A stretch of DNA of 5,690 nt from an uncultured Desulfomonile sp. (lineage in GTDB: Bacteria; Desulfobacterota; Desulfomonilia; Desulfomonilales; Desulfomonilaceae): contig CAIXMD010000319.1 in NCBI GenBank assembly GCA_903920415.1, positions 1 to 5,690 of the forward strand. The letters are read 5' to 3'. Positions 1-5,690 of this stretch are shown piece after piece. The translations under genes were made by a program, and so were the position numbers. Below the pieces are notes generated by a model. That model had not been told where the DNA came from, made no database searches, and worked only from the letters and a program-made list of their open reading frames with translations. The stretch's first letter is position 1. Every line of letters starts with the position of its first letter.

Positions 1-272
1 CCATTCTGGGCATGGACGAGTTGTCGGAAGATGACAAACTCGTAGTAACAAGAGCACGTAAGATCCAGCGGTTCCTTTCTCAGCCTTTCTTCGTAGCTCA
101 GGAGTTTACGGGAACTCCCGGTAAGTATGTGAAGATACAGGACACGGTGGCCGGATTCAGGGAGATCGTTGAAGGAAAACTAGACGACCTGCCTGAGCAG
201 GCTTTCTATATGGTCGGGGATTTGAGCGAGGTAAGGATAAAAGCCGAAAAACTGTCAAGTGCGGCAGCCTGA
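1..272 (+). CDS. atpD: F1 ATP synthase subunit beta, C-terminal fragment (5' end outside window)
   Basis: This is the C-terminal helical domain of the catalytic beta subunit of F-type ATP synthase, which makes ATP from ADP and phosphate on the cytoplasmic F1 head. The frame is open from position 3 (Ile-Leu-Gly-Met) and ends with TGA at 270-272, giving 90 visible residues. The ATG at 12 is an internal methionine, not the start. The diagnostic DELSE loop (here DELSEDD) is followed by VVTRARKIQRFLSQPFFVAQEFTG, typical of beta. The nucleotide-binding P-loop lies upstream, outside the window. A 13-bp gap separates its stop from the atpC start, the usual order at the end of an atp operon. The C-terminus (KAEKLSSAAA) is complete, with no frameshift. 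Identification is very secure. Confidence 0.97.
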   Translation, partial: ILGMDELSEDDKLVVTRARKIQRFLSQPFFVAQEFTGTPGKYVKIQDTVAGFREIVEGKLDDLPEQAFYMVGDLSEVRIKAEKLSSAAA

Positions 273-274
273 TC

Positions 275-280
275 GGGAGA
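275..280 (+). promoter_or_regulatory. Shine-Dalgarno site that sets the atpC start
   Basis: GGGAGA lies 5-6 bases before the ATG at 286. It supports that ATG over the in-frame GTG at 259, which sits inside atpD and has no purine-rich site before it. Confidence 0.75.
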
Positions 281-285
281 AGTTC

Positions 286-699
286 ATGGCGGAAAAATTC
301 AAGGTTCAGCTTGTAACCCCCAAAGGGATTATATTCGACAAAGAAGTTGAAGAGGTCATTGCTCCAGGAATTATGGGAGAATTCGGAGTGTTGGTAGGCC
401 ATACCCCCATGTTGACCTTCATAAAACCGGGAATTCTTTCTTATCTGGAGAATGATACCTTTACGAGATTTGCAGTTGGATCGGGCTTTTGCGAAGTCCT
501 GAAAGATTCAATGACGGTCCTTGTCGAAGAGGCATACGGTATCCATGAGGTCGATGCATCCGATATAAGCGACGAGATGACTCGGCTTGAACAGCTTTTG
601 GTTCAAATAGATTCCACGGCCAATCCAGATGAATATAAGAAAACCTTTCAAAGGCTTACAGTTGTCAGGGCCAAGCTTGCCTTGATGAGTAAGAGCTAG
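286..699 (+). CDS. atpC: F1 ATP synthase subunit epsilon
   Basis: This is the epsilon subunit of the F1 central stalk. It couples rotation between gamma and the c-ring and can inhibit ATP hydrolysis through its C-terminal helices. The 137 residues from ATG 286 match the usual bacterial length. The N-terminal beta-sandwich (about residues 1-85) shows the family pattern FKVQLVTPKG, then EEVIAPGIMGEFGVLVGHTP, then FAVGSGFCEV. The C-terminal part (about 88-137) is a helical hairpin containing EMTRLEQLL and FQRLTVVRAKLALM, so this is not a truncated form lacking the inhibitory helices. The ATG was chosen for its Shine-Dalgarno site and because MAEKFKVQL begins where homologues begin. It follows atpD closely and precedes a strong terminator, so it is the last gene of the operon. 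Confidence 0.96.
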   Translation: MAEKFKVQLVTPKGIIFDKEVEEVIAPGIMGEFGVLVGHTPMLTFIKPGILSYLENDTFTRFAVGSGFCEVLKDSMTVLVEEAYGIHEVDASDISDEMTRLEQLLVQIDSTANPDEYKKTFQRLTVVRAKLALMSKS

Positions 700-737
700 C
701 TTCAGTCCTTTTCCATTAGTTGTTAGTCTATACAGAG

Positions 738-790
738 AAAGGCCTTGGTCTAGTCCGGACATCCGGCCCTGGGCTAAGGCCTTTTGTTTT
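738..790 (+). terminator. Intrinsic terminator of the atp operon
   Basis: A long hairpin begins 38 bases after the atpC stop. The left arm 738-753 (AAAGGCCTTGGTCTAG) pairs with the right arm 769-784 (CTGGGCTAAGGCCTTT) over 16 positions with three G-U wobbles. An inner CCGG/CCGG stem caps it. The right arm runs into TTTTGTTTT (782-790). The T run is on the plus strand only; read on the minus strand the hairpin has no comparable run, so this is one-directional and ends atpDC transcription. Confidence 0.88.
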
Positions 791-899
791 CCGGTTTGTT
801 CCCGTGCGTCGGCAATCGTGACGGTTTCGATCTGAGCATTATCCGTTCCGCAATGAAAGATTCTCACCAGACCGGAAACTACGTTTCCTCTCCCCGGAT

Positions 900-929
900 T
901 TCACATTTCAGGTGACGCAAGACTCTAAT
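900..929 (+). promoter_or_regulatory. Possible sigma70-type promoter before the TPR gene
   Basis: TTCACA at 900-905 (one base off TTGACA) and TCTAAT at 924-929 are separated by 18 bases. It lies in the only gene-free gap between the atp terminator and the next gene, where a promoter is expected. Transcription would begin near 936, only a few bases before the ATG at 941, leaving almost no leader. The match is modest and could be chance. Confidence 0.3.
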
Positions 930-940
930 TCCGCAGAAAA

Positions 941-1576
941 ATGACAGAATCACACTCCAATTATTCGGTTGCAACAGAATTTGAAGAAGGAATGAGAAAG
1001 GCTCAACTGCTTCTGGAGAGTGATGACTTGGACGGTTGCCTGAAAATACTTGGTTGCCTCGAAGAAAAATACGTTCACGCCGTGAAAATTTTCGATCTTT
1101 TTGGCGACGCGTTTTTACATCGTGGTAATGTGCCTGACGGGATCAGGTACAAGACCTTGCACAGTGTGCTGGCGGGAATATTCGAGACAATTATCGTGGA
1201 GACTCCCGAAGCTAAACAAACCTATGCAGAAAACAACGTTCCTTCCAGTGGCAAAACAGAGAACCTATCTGATGAAGAATGTTTCGATTCACTCTCATAT
1301 TCCAGCGAAGATTTCCCTTCTTTTGAAGAGGAATTCGCTCCTCAGGGGTTAGTTCCCATAACCGCTGCCATGGGCCATGAATTTATGAAGCAGGGACATT
1401 TCGATCTGGCACGGGATATTTTTGACAAGCTTCTGAAAAAATATCCGGGAGACGAATCATTGAAAGAAAATAGATCCCACGCTAACAGGATGAATCGCGA
1501 AAAGCGCCTCCTTGGTTTTCTCCACAGTTGGCTGAGAAATATCAAGCGTATGAAATCAAACTATCCGAGAGAGTAA
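941..1576 (+). CDS. TPR-repeat protein of unknown function with acidic linker
   Basis: I do not recognise a named family for this 211-aa protein. Residues about 138-171 form a clear tetratricopeptide repeat: G145, F148, G152, F154, A157, F161, L164 and P169 fall at the TPR consensus positions (GHEFMKQGHFDLARDIF). A weaker repeat is likely at 48-81, centred on FGDAFLHRGN. Between them, about 85-137, is a D/E/S-rich stretch that looks disordered. The last 25 or so residues are rich in Arg and Lys with Trp, Phe and Leu (RLLGFLHSWLRNIKRMK), perhaps an amphipathic helix. There is no signal peptide or membrane segment, so a cytoplasmic adaptor is the best guess. No good Shine-Dalgarno site precedes ATG 941, so the start is uncertain; the in-frame ATG at 992 has GAAGG too close to it. 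The stop overlaps the next gene's start (TAATG), so the two are probably translated together. Confidence 0.75.
   Translation: MTESHSNYSVATEFEEGMRKAQLLLESDDLDGCLKILGCLEEKYVHAVKIFDLFGDAFLHRGNVPDGIRYKTLHSVLAGIFETIIVETPEAKQTYAENNVPSSGKTENLSDEECFDSLSYSSEDFPSFEEEFAPQGLVPITAAMGHEFMKQGHFDLARDIFDKLLKKYPGDESLKENRSHANRMNREKRLLGFLHSWLRNIKRMKSNYPRE
1567..1573 (+). promoter_or_regulatory. Shine-Dalgarno-like site for the Xaa-Pro peptidase start
   Basis: GAGAGAG lies just before ATG 1576, inside the last codons of the preceding gene. Spacing is short (2-4 bases), so translational coupling through the TAATG overlap may matter more than the site itself. Confidence 0.5.
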
Positions 1577-2661
1577 TGACTGATCTACTGCCGATACTTC
1601 GTGGTCATCTGGCAAAGAAAAATCTGGACGCAATTGTCTTCAACACGTCTGAATTTTTGCCTTCAATTAACCTCAGGTATTTATCGGGGTTTACCGGCTC
1701 CGATGCTTGTATTTTCGTAACTCGCACTGAGAGCCATCTCTTTACTGACGGCCGATATAGGATTCAAGCCCTGGAGCAAGCCCGTGGCTTTCGCGTCCAC
1801 GTAGTGCATCGGAAAATAGAGGCCCTGAGTCGAGCAATAAAAGCTACTCATGTCAATCGCTTAGGAATCGAAGGATCAAGGGTTAGCTACGAATTTATTG
1901 AGGCGCTGATGCGCAGGATGCCGGGTCTGGAAATCCTGCCGTTGGCTAGACGCTTTCTTGAAGAGTTTCGACTTCGCAAAGGCCCGGAGGAAATAGCTAA
2001 AATTAAGAAGGCCGCCCATATAGCTTTTGTAGCATGTAGCGAAATGTTGAGTAGCGGACTCTCAGGAAAGAGAGAATCCGAAGTCGCACTCGAACTGGAA
2101 TCACTTTTCAGGCGAAATGGTGCAGGCGGGATAGCCTTTGACACCATTGTTGCTTCCGGTGAGCGCAGTGCTCTCCCGCACGGAATGCCGACCGAGAAAG
2201 TCATCGGTATTGGAGAATTGGTGATCATGGATTATGGGTGCAGGTTTGAAGGTTATAACAGCGATGAGACCGTGACGTGTGTTCCAGGTACACCTTCATC
2301 CGATCAGAAAAAAATTCACAAGGCAGTCTACGACGCTCATATGGTGGCTATAGATTCAATCAAAGCAGGGCTAAAGGTACATGAACTAGATGCCATAGCC
2401 CGCCGATCCATCGAAAAGTCAGGTTTTGGCAAGTATTTTATGCACGGACTTGGGCATGGAGTTGGGATGGAAGTTCATGAACCGCCTCGTATATCACCGC
2501 TTGGCAGAGGCGTACTCGAGGAGGGAATGGTTTTCACTATTGAGCCCGGCATTTATTTGGATGGGATAGGCGGCGTTCGACTGGAATCCTTGGTTTATCT
2601 CGGAAGAAATGGGCCCGAAATCATTTCTGAGATGCCCAAGGAGTTGATTTCAGTCGGTTGA
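1576..2661 (+). CDS. pepP: Xaa-Pro aminopeptidase, M24B metallopeptidase family
   Basis: This is a cytoplasmic metallopeptidase of the 'pita-bread' fold (MEROPS M24B) that removes an N-terminal residue preceding proline, usually using two Mn ions. From ATG 1576 it has 361 residues, the size of short aminopeptidase P / PepQ-like proteins. The N-terminal creatinase-type domain covers about 1-130 (NLRYLSGFTGSDA, then LFTDGRY). The catalytic domain covers about 138-361. The five expected metal ligands are present: D219 (IMDYG), D230 (NSDETVT), H294 (GLGHGVG), E323 (FTIEPGIY) and E337 (GVRLES). The substrate-site histidines H202 (ALPHG) and H301 (EVHE) are also present, so the enzyme should be active. 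The usual GVRIED reads GVRLES here, which keeps the ligand Glu. A TTG at 1528 would add 16 residues but has no ribosome site. Exact specificity (aminopeptidase P or prolidase) cannot be fixed from sequence; the symbol is by family. Confidence 0.92.
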   Translation: MTDLLPILRGHLAKKNLDAIVFNTSEFLPSINLRYLSGFTGSDACIFVTRTESHLFTDGRYRIQALEQARGFRVHVVHRKIEALSRAIKATHVNRLGIEGSRVSYEFIEALMRRMPGLEILPLARRFLEEFRLRKGPEEIAKIKKAAHIAFVACSEMLSSGLSGKRESEVALELESLFRRNGAGGIAFDTIVASGERSALPHGMPTEKVIGIGELVIMDYGCRFEGYNSDETVTCVPGTPSSDQKKIHKAVYDAHMVAIDSIKAGLKVHELDAIARRSIEKSGFGKYFMHGLGHGVGMEVHEPPRISPLGRGVLEEGMVFTIEPGIYLDGIGGVRLESLVYLGRNGPEIISEMPKELISVG

Positions 2662-2751
2662 CGGTGTACGTTCAATAATACCTCGAGGATTTTTCATATG
2701 ACCGAATAGGGTGCTGATAATAGGCTTCCAGGTGTATTATCCACGTCAAAT

Positions 2752-2758
2752 GGGAGGA
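2752..2758 (+). promoter_or_regulatory. Strong Shine-Dalgarno site of efp
   Basis: GGGAGGA ends 4 bases before ATG 2763. It is the strongest ribosome-binding site in the window and fixes the efp start. Confidence 0.85.
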
Positions 2759-2762
2759 TTTC

Positions 2763-3323
2763 ATGTATTCAACTCCTGATTTCAGGAAGGGCCTCAAGAT
2801 AGAACTGAACGGCGAGCCTTTCATAATAGCCGACTTTCTCCACGTGAAACCGGGAAAGGGAGGTGCCTTCGTTAGGACCACCCTGAAGAGCTTGATCTCT
2901 GGAAACGTTATAGACAGGACGTTTCGATCAGGGGAAAAGGTTGATAAGCCCGACCTGGAAGAGAAGCAAATGCAGTTTCTCTACGAGTCCGACGGAGAGT
3001 ACCATTTTATGGACAGCGAAACCTATGAACAACTATTCCTTGTGGAAGGTCAATTAGGTGATGCGAGGAATTATCTTCAGGAAAACGTTACAGTTACGTT
3101 GCTTTTTCACAACGGGAAACCCATAGGCGTAGATGTCCCTATTTTCGTAGAGCTGACGGTAACGGCTACTGAGCCGGGAGTCAGGGGGGATACGGCTTCC
3201 GGTGCCACAAAACCTGCAACACTTGAGACAGGGATGACGGTTCAGGTCCCGTTATTTGTAAACGAAGGGGATGCCTTGAAGATAGACACTCGAACTGGAA
3301 AATATCTTGAAAGAGTGCGGTGA
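2763..3323 (+). CDS. efp: Translation elongation factor P
   Basis: EF-P binds between the ribosomal P and E sites and promotes peptide bond formation at runs of proline. The 186 residues match the family length. Three beta-barrel domains are visible: the KOW-like domain I (about 1-64), the OB-fold domain II (about 66-128, from KQMQFLYESDGEYHFMD) and domain III (about 130-186). Domain III contains the family signature region GDTASGATKPATLETG and ends TRTGKYLERVR. The tip loop of domain I reads HVKPGKGGAF. Its K32 aligns with the lysine that EpmA/EpmB beta-lysylate in E. coli (K34), so this is a lysine-type EF-P, not the arginine-rhamnosylated EarP type. No modification gene is in the window. 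It lies 101 bp after the peptidase gene and 48 bp before the next gene, and may be co-transcribed with both. Confidence 0.97.
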   Translation: MYSTPDFRKGLKIELNGEPFIIADFLHVKPGKGGAFVRTTLKSLISGNVIDRTFRSGEKVDKPDLEEKQMQFLYESDGEYHFMDSETYEQLFLVEGQLGDARNYLQENVTVTLLFHNGKPIGVDVPIFVELTVTATEPGVRGDTASGATKPATLETGMTVQVPLFVNEGDALKIDTRTGKYLERVR

Positions 3324-3358
3324 CAGAATTGAACTCAAAGTTAATAGGCGCTGGTTGC

Positions 3359-3364
3359 GAAGGA
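3359..3364 (+). promoter_or_regulatory. Shine-Dalgarno site of the 577-aa gene
   Basis: GAAGGA lies 7 bases before ATG 3372, a normal spacing, and supports that start codon. Confidence 0.7.
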
Positions 3365-3371
3365 ATTATAC

Positions 3372-5105
3372 ATGAATTCGTTGGGCCTTGTTGTTCATGA
3401 TGAACAGATATTTCTGACCAAAGTAATAAATAGCGGAATGGAACAGGGGATTTTTACTCGGGACAGAGCTGACGAGATTATCAGGATATCGGTCGCCATG
3501 GCCAACAAGTATGTTCTTCAACAAGAAATTGATTTTCGATCTGAAGAGGAATTGGCAAAAGTTCAGGAGACGATCTTGAAGCTGGTTGGGATCGGCTTGG
3601 AGATTAAGAGTCGTGGGGATGTGGACGAAGGTATCCGGTTGATTATGGAGAGTTCCCCTGTTTCTTTGTTCCGCTTGGCCTACACTCGAATAGATACGCT
3701 CAGGAATAGATGGAGACGGCTTCTTCTTAATCATCGTGTGGAAATATTGGTCAGCTCAGATGAATTTGATTGCCTCAGCGATCTCACGTGCCAGCGGCTT
3801 TCTGAAATGAGTGTGTTTACGGACAGTGAGATCTATACTATCCAGTCGATTACACTCGATGACGAACTCTTCACAACACTTGGAATAGTCGACTACTACG
3901 AATCAGAAGTGGAGCGATACGAATTTATTCTCAGGCTCAAAGACATCCTTCCGTTCAAGATGCTGAATCTATCGCCAAACGTTCATGCTGAGAGTCTTTC
4001 AGAAGTTGATTCCATAAGAGAAGCCGTGATCAATACACTCATAATCTCAACGTACTTGGATTGTCCTGATCCGGTTTCACTGCAGATGAAAGATGTCCGT
4101 GAATTTTTGACAAAACTTGACATGGGGGAGGTTGCCGACCCCTTCCCTGAGGACTTGGAAGACGTAGTGTTAGATGTCATCCAAGAGCTTGGGGAAGGGC
4201 TGGAAGAACGAGAAGGTTCCATATTGGCAAGAGAGATAATTAAGGCAGGGCAAAAGCTGTTGGAAACTATTACAAAGGAAGGAGATACGGTCAACTCGCC
4301 GTCGGAAAACACTTTTTACAAGCGCTGGAGCAGGCTTGTAATTCTTTCTGACATACCGGATCCGATCAGCCGTATTCTGGCTTGCCAGGGAATTCTTGAT
4401 GAATTCGATTTTGAAGTTCTCGTGGATCAGCTCTCTATAAGCCAGGAGAAAGACGCTCTCGTCATAATAGAAAAATTACCTTGGGCAAATCTTCAGCCGG
4501 ATCAAATCATTAGACTGTTCCATCAGGTCCAGGCGTATCAGCCTGCTTTCTCCAAGCAGGTTTCCTTGACAGGATTAAGCCCGGCAGAATTGATCGATCT
4601 GTTGGAGGGAATTGATTCCGGGGCTTTAAAGGTTCTTGCTCCTGCTCTAAAGAAGGTTATGGGCCAGTTATCGTTTAATCTCGAGGAGTTGGAGTTGCTT
4701 GAGGCTCTTTACCAGGCAGATGCAGTAAGTATACTTCGGATGGCAAATCCTCCTGCAGATCATGACTTGAACAGCCTGCTGGTAGAATATAGAGAAGGTT
4801 CTGAAAAAGTTCGACGCGTAATTTTTTATTCATGTTGTGGCTCGGATTTCTTCCCAGACCTGTTTCGTGAGGCTTGGTCGATTGACCATGGATTCGTCAA
4901 GAAGTTGGCCAGAGGGATCCATTCCGCGGATATCGGTACGTTTCTGCTGGACGCTGCCGGACAACGTAGGCCTACCATCCTGAAAAGTGACCAAGGGCCA
5001 GAGTTGGAGTTCCAATCCAGGGAGTTGAACGTTTTCTTCAAATCCTTGCCCGAAGGTAAGAAAAGTTCGGCAGTACGATTTTTTACGAAAAATTTTCGCC
5101 TGTAA
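3372..5105 (+). CDS. Uncharacterised 577-aa, largely helical protein
   Basis: I do not recognise this protein and assign no function. The frame is open for 577 codons with normal-looking codon use and a good ribosome site, so it is a real gene. It has no signal peptide, membrane segment, P-loop, zinc-finger cysteine set or other catalytic motif that I can see, so it is probably cytoplasmic. The N-terminal part (about 1-125) is charged and helical, with RADEIIRISVAMANKYVLQQ and a basic patch RIDTLRNRWRRLLLNHR (106-122). The middle (about 205-305) is acidic (FPEDLEDVVLDVIQELGEGLEEREG). The part from about 325 to 455 looks like successive short helix pairs (for example FEVLVDQL, then ALVIIEKLPWANLQPDQIIRLF, then LSPAELIDLLEGID), suggesting a solenoid-like scaffold. 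A Cys-Cys pair lies at 488-489. It follows efp by 48 bp with no terminator between, so it is probably in the same transcript. Hairpins after its stop may end that transcript. Confidence 0.85.
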   Translation: MNSLGLVVHDEQIFLTKVINSGMEQGIFTRDRADEIIRISVAMANKYVLQQEIDFRSEEELAKVQETILKLVGIGLEIKSRGDVDEGIRLIMESSPVSLFRLAYTRIDTLRNRWRRLLLNHRVEILVSSDEFDCLSDLTCQRLSEMSVFTDSEIYTIQSITLDDELFTTLGIVDYYESEVERYEFILRLKDILPFKMLNLSPNVHAESLSEVDSIREAVINTLIISTYLDCPDPVSLQMKDVREFLTKLDMGEVADPFPEDLEDVVLDVIQELGEGLEEREGSILAREIIKAGQKLLETITKEGDTVNSPSENTFYKRWSRLVILSDIPDPISRILACQGILDEFDFEVLVDQLSISQEKDALVIIEKLPWANLQPDQIIRLFHQVQAYQPAFSKQVSLTGLSPAELIDLLEGIDSGALKVLAPALKKVMGQLSFNLEELELLEALYQADAVSILRMANPPADHDLNSLLVEYREGSEKVRRVIFYSCCGSDFFPDLFREAWSIDHGFVKKLARGIHSADIGTFLLDAAGQRRPTILKSDQGPELEFQSRELNVFFKSLPEGKKSSAVRFFTKNFRL

Positions 5106-5145
5106 CATCAAGGAACAACTTGATTCCTAAGCTTTCTATTTTTGA

Positions 5146-5194
5146 CCACATAATTATCGGCTGTTGCTGCAGGCTGCGGAATCATGTGGCTTTT
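5146..5194 (+). terminator. Candidate intrinsic terminator of the pepP-efp gene run
   Basis: CCACAT (5146-5151) pairs with ATGTGG (5184-5189), extended by ATT/AAT across one A-C mismatch, giving about 9 pairs with a partly structured loop. CTTTT follows on the plus strand (5190-5194). The position, about 40 bases after the 577-aa gene's stop and facing a minus-strand gene, is what a terminator would have. The short T run makes it only moderate. A weaker AGGAA/TTCCT hairpin at 5111-5128 followed by T-rich sequence could contribute. Confidence 0.45.
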
Positions 5195-5221
5195 AGGACA
5201 AGCAAAATGGGGAGCTAAAGC

Positions 5222-5251
5222 AAAAAAGGCTACGGGATGAAACCCGTAACC
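5222..5251 (-). terminator. Intrinsic terminator of the initiator tRNA gene
   Basis: Read on the minus strand, GGTTACGGG pairs with CCCGTAGCC over 9 positions (one G-U) around a 6-base loop, followed by six T's (plus-strand A run 5222-5227). It begins 12 bases after the CCA end of the tRNA. Confidence 0.9.
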
Positions 5252-5263
5252 TCTATAAATCAT

Positions 5264-5343
<80 letters not shown>

Positions 5344-5350
5344 TCCATTT

Positions 5351-5379
5351 AATGTACTAACGTATTAAGCAGATGTCAA
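5351..5379 (-). promoter_or_regulatory. Sigma70-type promoter of the initiator tRNA gene
   Basis: On the minus strand a perfect -35 TTGACA (plus 5374-5379) is 17 bases from TACATT (plus 5351-5356), followed by 10 bases before the mature tRNA 5' end. Transcription would begin a few bases ahead of the tRNA, leaving a very short leader for RNase P to remove. Confidence 0.82.
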
Positions 5380-5523
5380 GAACCGACCGCCATCTAATCG
5401 TAGAATTTAACATGAGCAGAAAATCGACCCATGATATTACTACCGACATCACTTTGACAATCCCAATCGCCCGGTGTAATTTCATCCGGACCTGACAGGT
5501 TTAATGCCAACATTTGCGGTTAG

Positions 5524-5690
5524 TTACTTGTCTGCGCCCGATACTGAAGCCTCTTCAAAAGTCGACACCTCAGTCAGTATACGGCAGGAGGCTTCCACCA
5601 AGGTCATGGCCAGTGCCGCGCCGGTGCCCTCTCCCAATCTAAGATCCAGGTCCAGAAGCGGTATCTTGCCAAGGTGCTCCAGTGCAGCCA
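5524..5690 (-). CDS. cobT: Nicotinate-nucleotide--dimethylbenzimidazole phosphoribosyltransferase, C-terminal fragment
   Basis: CobT transfers phosphoribose from nicotinate mononucleotide to dimethylbenzimidazole (or a similar base), making the alpha-ribazole phosphate used for the lower ligand of cobalamin. Only the last 54 residues are in the window. The frame is open at the right edge and ends with TAA (plus TTA 5524-5526). The fragment reads LLDLDLRLGEGTGAALAMTLVEASCRILTEVSTFEEASVS, the family's conserved C-terminal block. The Glu of GEGTGA matches the catalytic Glu317 of Salmonella CobT and lies 34 residues from the end, close to the roughly 39 there. No convincing terminator follows the stop; the downstream tRNA has its own promoter. 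It has no start codon in the window, so it is easily missed. Confidence 0.93.
   Translation of the reverse strand, partial: AALEHLGKIPLLDLDLRLGEGTGAALAMTLVEASCRILTEVSTFEEASVSGADK

Noticed and set aside
259..285. GTG at 259 as an earlier start of atpC, adding nine residues
   Set aside because: It overlaps the end of atpD, has no ribosome site, and the extra residues (MRQPDREKF) do not look like an epsilon N-terminus. ATG 286 has GGGAGA before it.
508..867. Minus-strand open frame of 119 codons across the end of atpC and the following gap
   Set aside because: It runs opposite atpC and through the terminator hairpin, and the product resembles no family. It is a chance open frame.
791..875. CCGGTTTG (791-798) facing CAGACCGG (868-875), considered as the base stem of a structured RNA
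   Set aside because: The arms are far apart with no consistent inner stems, and the region matches no RNA family I know.
1528..1575. TTG at 1528 as the start of the Xaa-Pro peptidase
   Set aside because: It would overlap the TPR gene by about 50 bases with no ribosome site, and the extra 16 residues are not needed for the N-terminal domain. ATG 1576 gives a TAATG coupling.
1887..2228. Minus-strand open frame of 113 codons inside the peptidase gene
   Set aside because: It lies wholly opposite conserved catalytic-domain sequence, and its Ser/Pro-rich product is typical of an antisense shadow.
2675..2740. Inverted pair ATAATAC (2675-2681) and GTATTAT (2734-2740) upstream of efp, considered as an operator or leader structure
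   Set aside because: Seven A/T-rich pairs separated by 52 bases are expected by chance; no known riboswitch or regulator site is recognisable.
3983..4312. Minus-strand open frame of 109 codons inside the 577-aa gene
   Set aside because: The serine-rich low-complexity product is the reverse complement of acidic coding sequence, and no ribosome site or promoter was seen.
5488..5501. ACCTGACAGGT short inverted repeat after cobT, considered as its terminator
   Set aside because: The stem is only four pairs with no T run on the minus strand.

Overview
The window looks like ordinary chromosome from a Gram-negative anaerobe of the deltaproteobacterial / Desulfobacterota type. This is an inference from protein flavour (EF-P beginning MYSTPDFRKGLKIEL, the order atpD-atpC, a late cobalamin gene) and from a base composition that looks near 50% GC by eye. 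No species can be named. No mobile element, CRISPR array or phage gene is visible.

Layout, left to right: (1) the 3' end of atpD (F1 ATPase beta) and complete atpC (epsilon) close an F-type ATP synthase operon. It ends in a strong intrinsic terminator at 738-790. (2) After about 150 bp without a gene comes a plus-strand run of four genes: a 211-aa TPR-type protein of unknown role (941-1576), an M24B Xaa-Pro aminopeptidase (1576-2661) coupled to it by a TAATG stop/start overlap, elongation factor P (2763-3323), and a 577-aa helical protein I do not recognise (3372-5105). A moderate hairpin with a short T run at 5146-5194 may end this run. (3) On the minus strand, converging on it, is a self-contained initiator tRNA gene (5264-5340) with a good sigma70-type promoter and its own terminator. 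(4) At the right edge is the 3' end of cobT on the minus strand (5524-5690), which has no start codon inside the window.

How the genes work together: atpD and atpC belong to one enzyme. The aminopeptidase P / EF-P pair is a recurrent proline-themed neighbourhood: EF-P rescues ribosomes at polyproline, and the peptidase removes residues N-terminal to proline. Initiator tRNA is also a translation gene but is transcribed separately. The two uncharacterised proteins, one before the peptidase and one after EF-P, are the only parts not explained by known families. They are the best candidates for something new, but nothing in the window proves a novel system.
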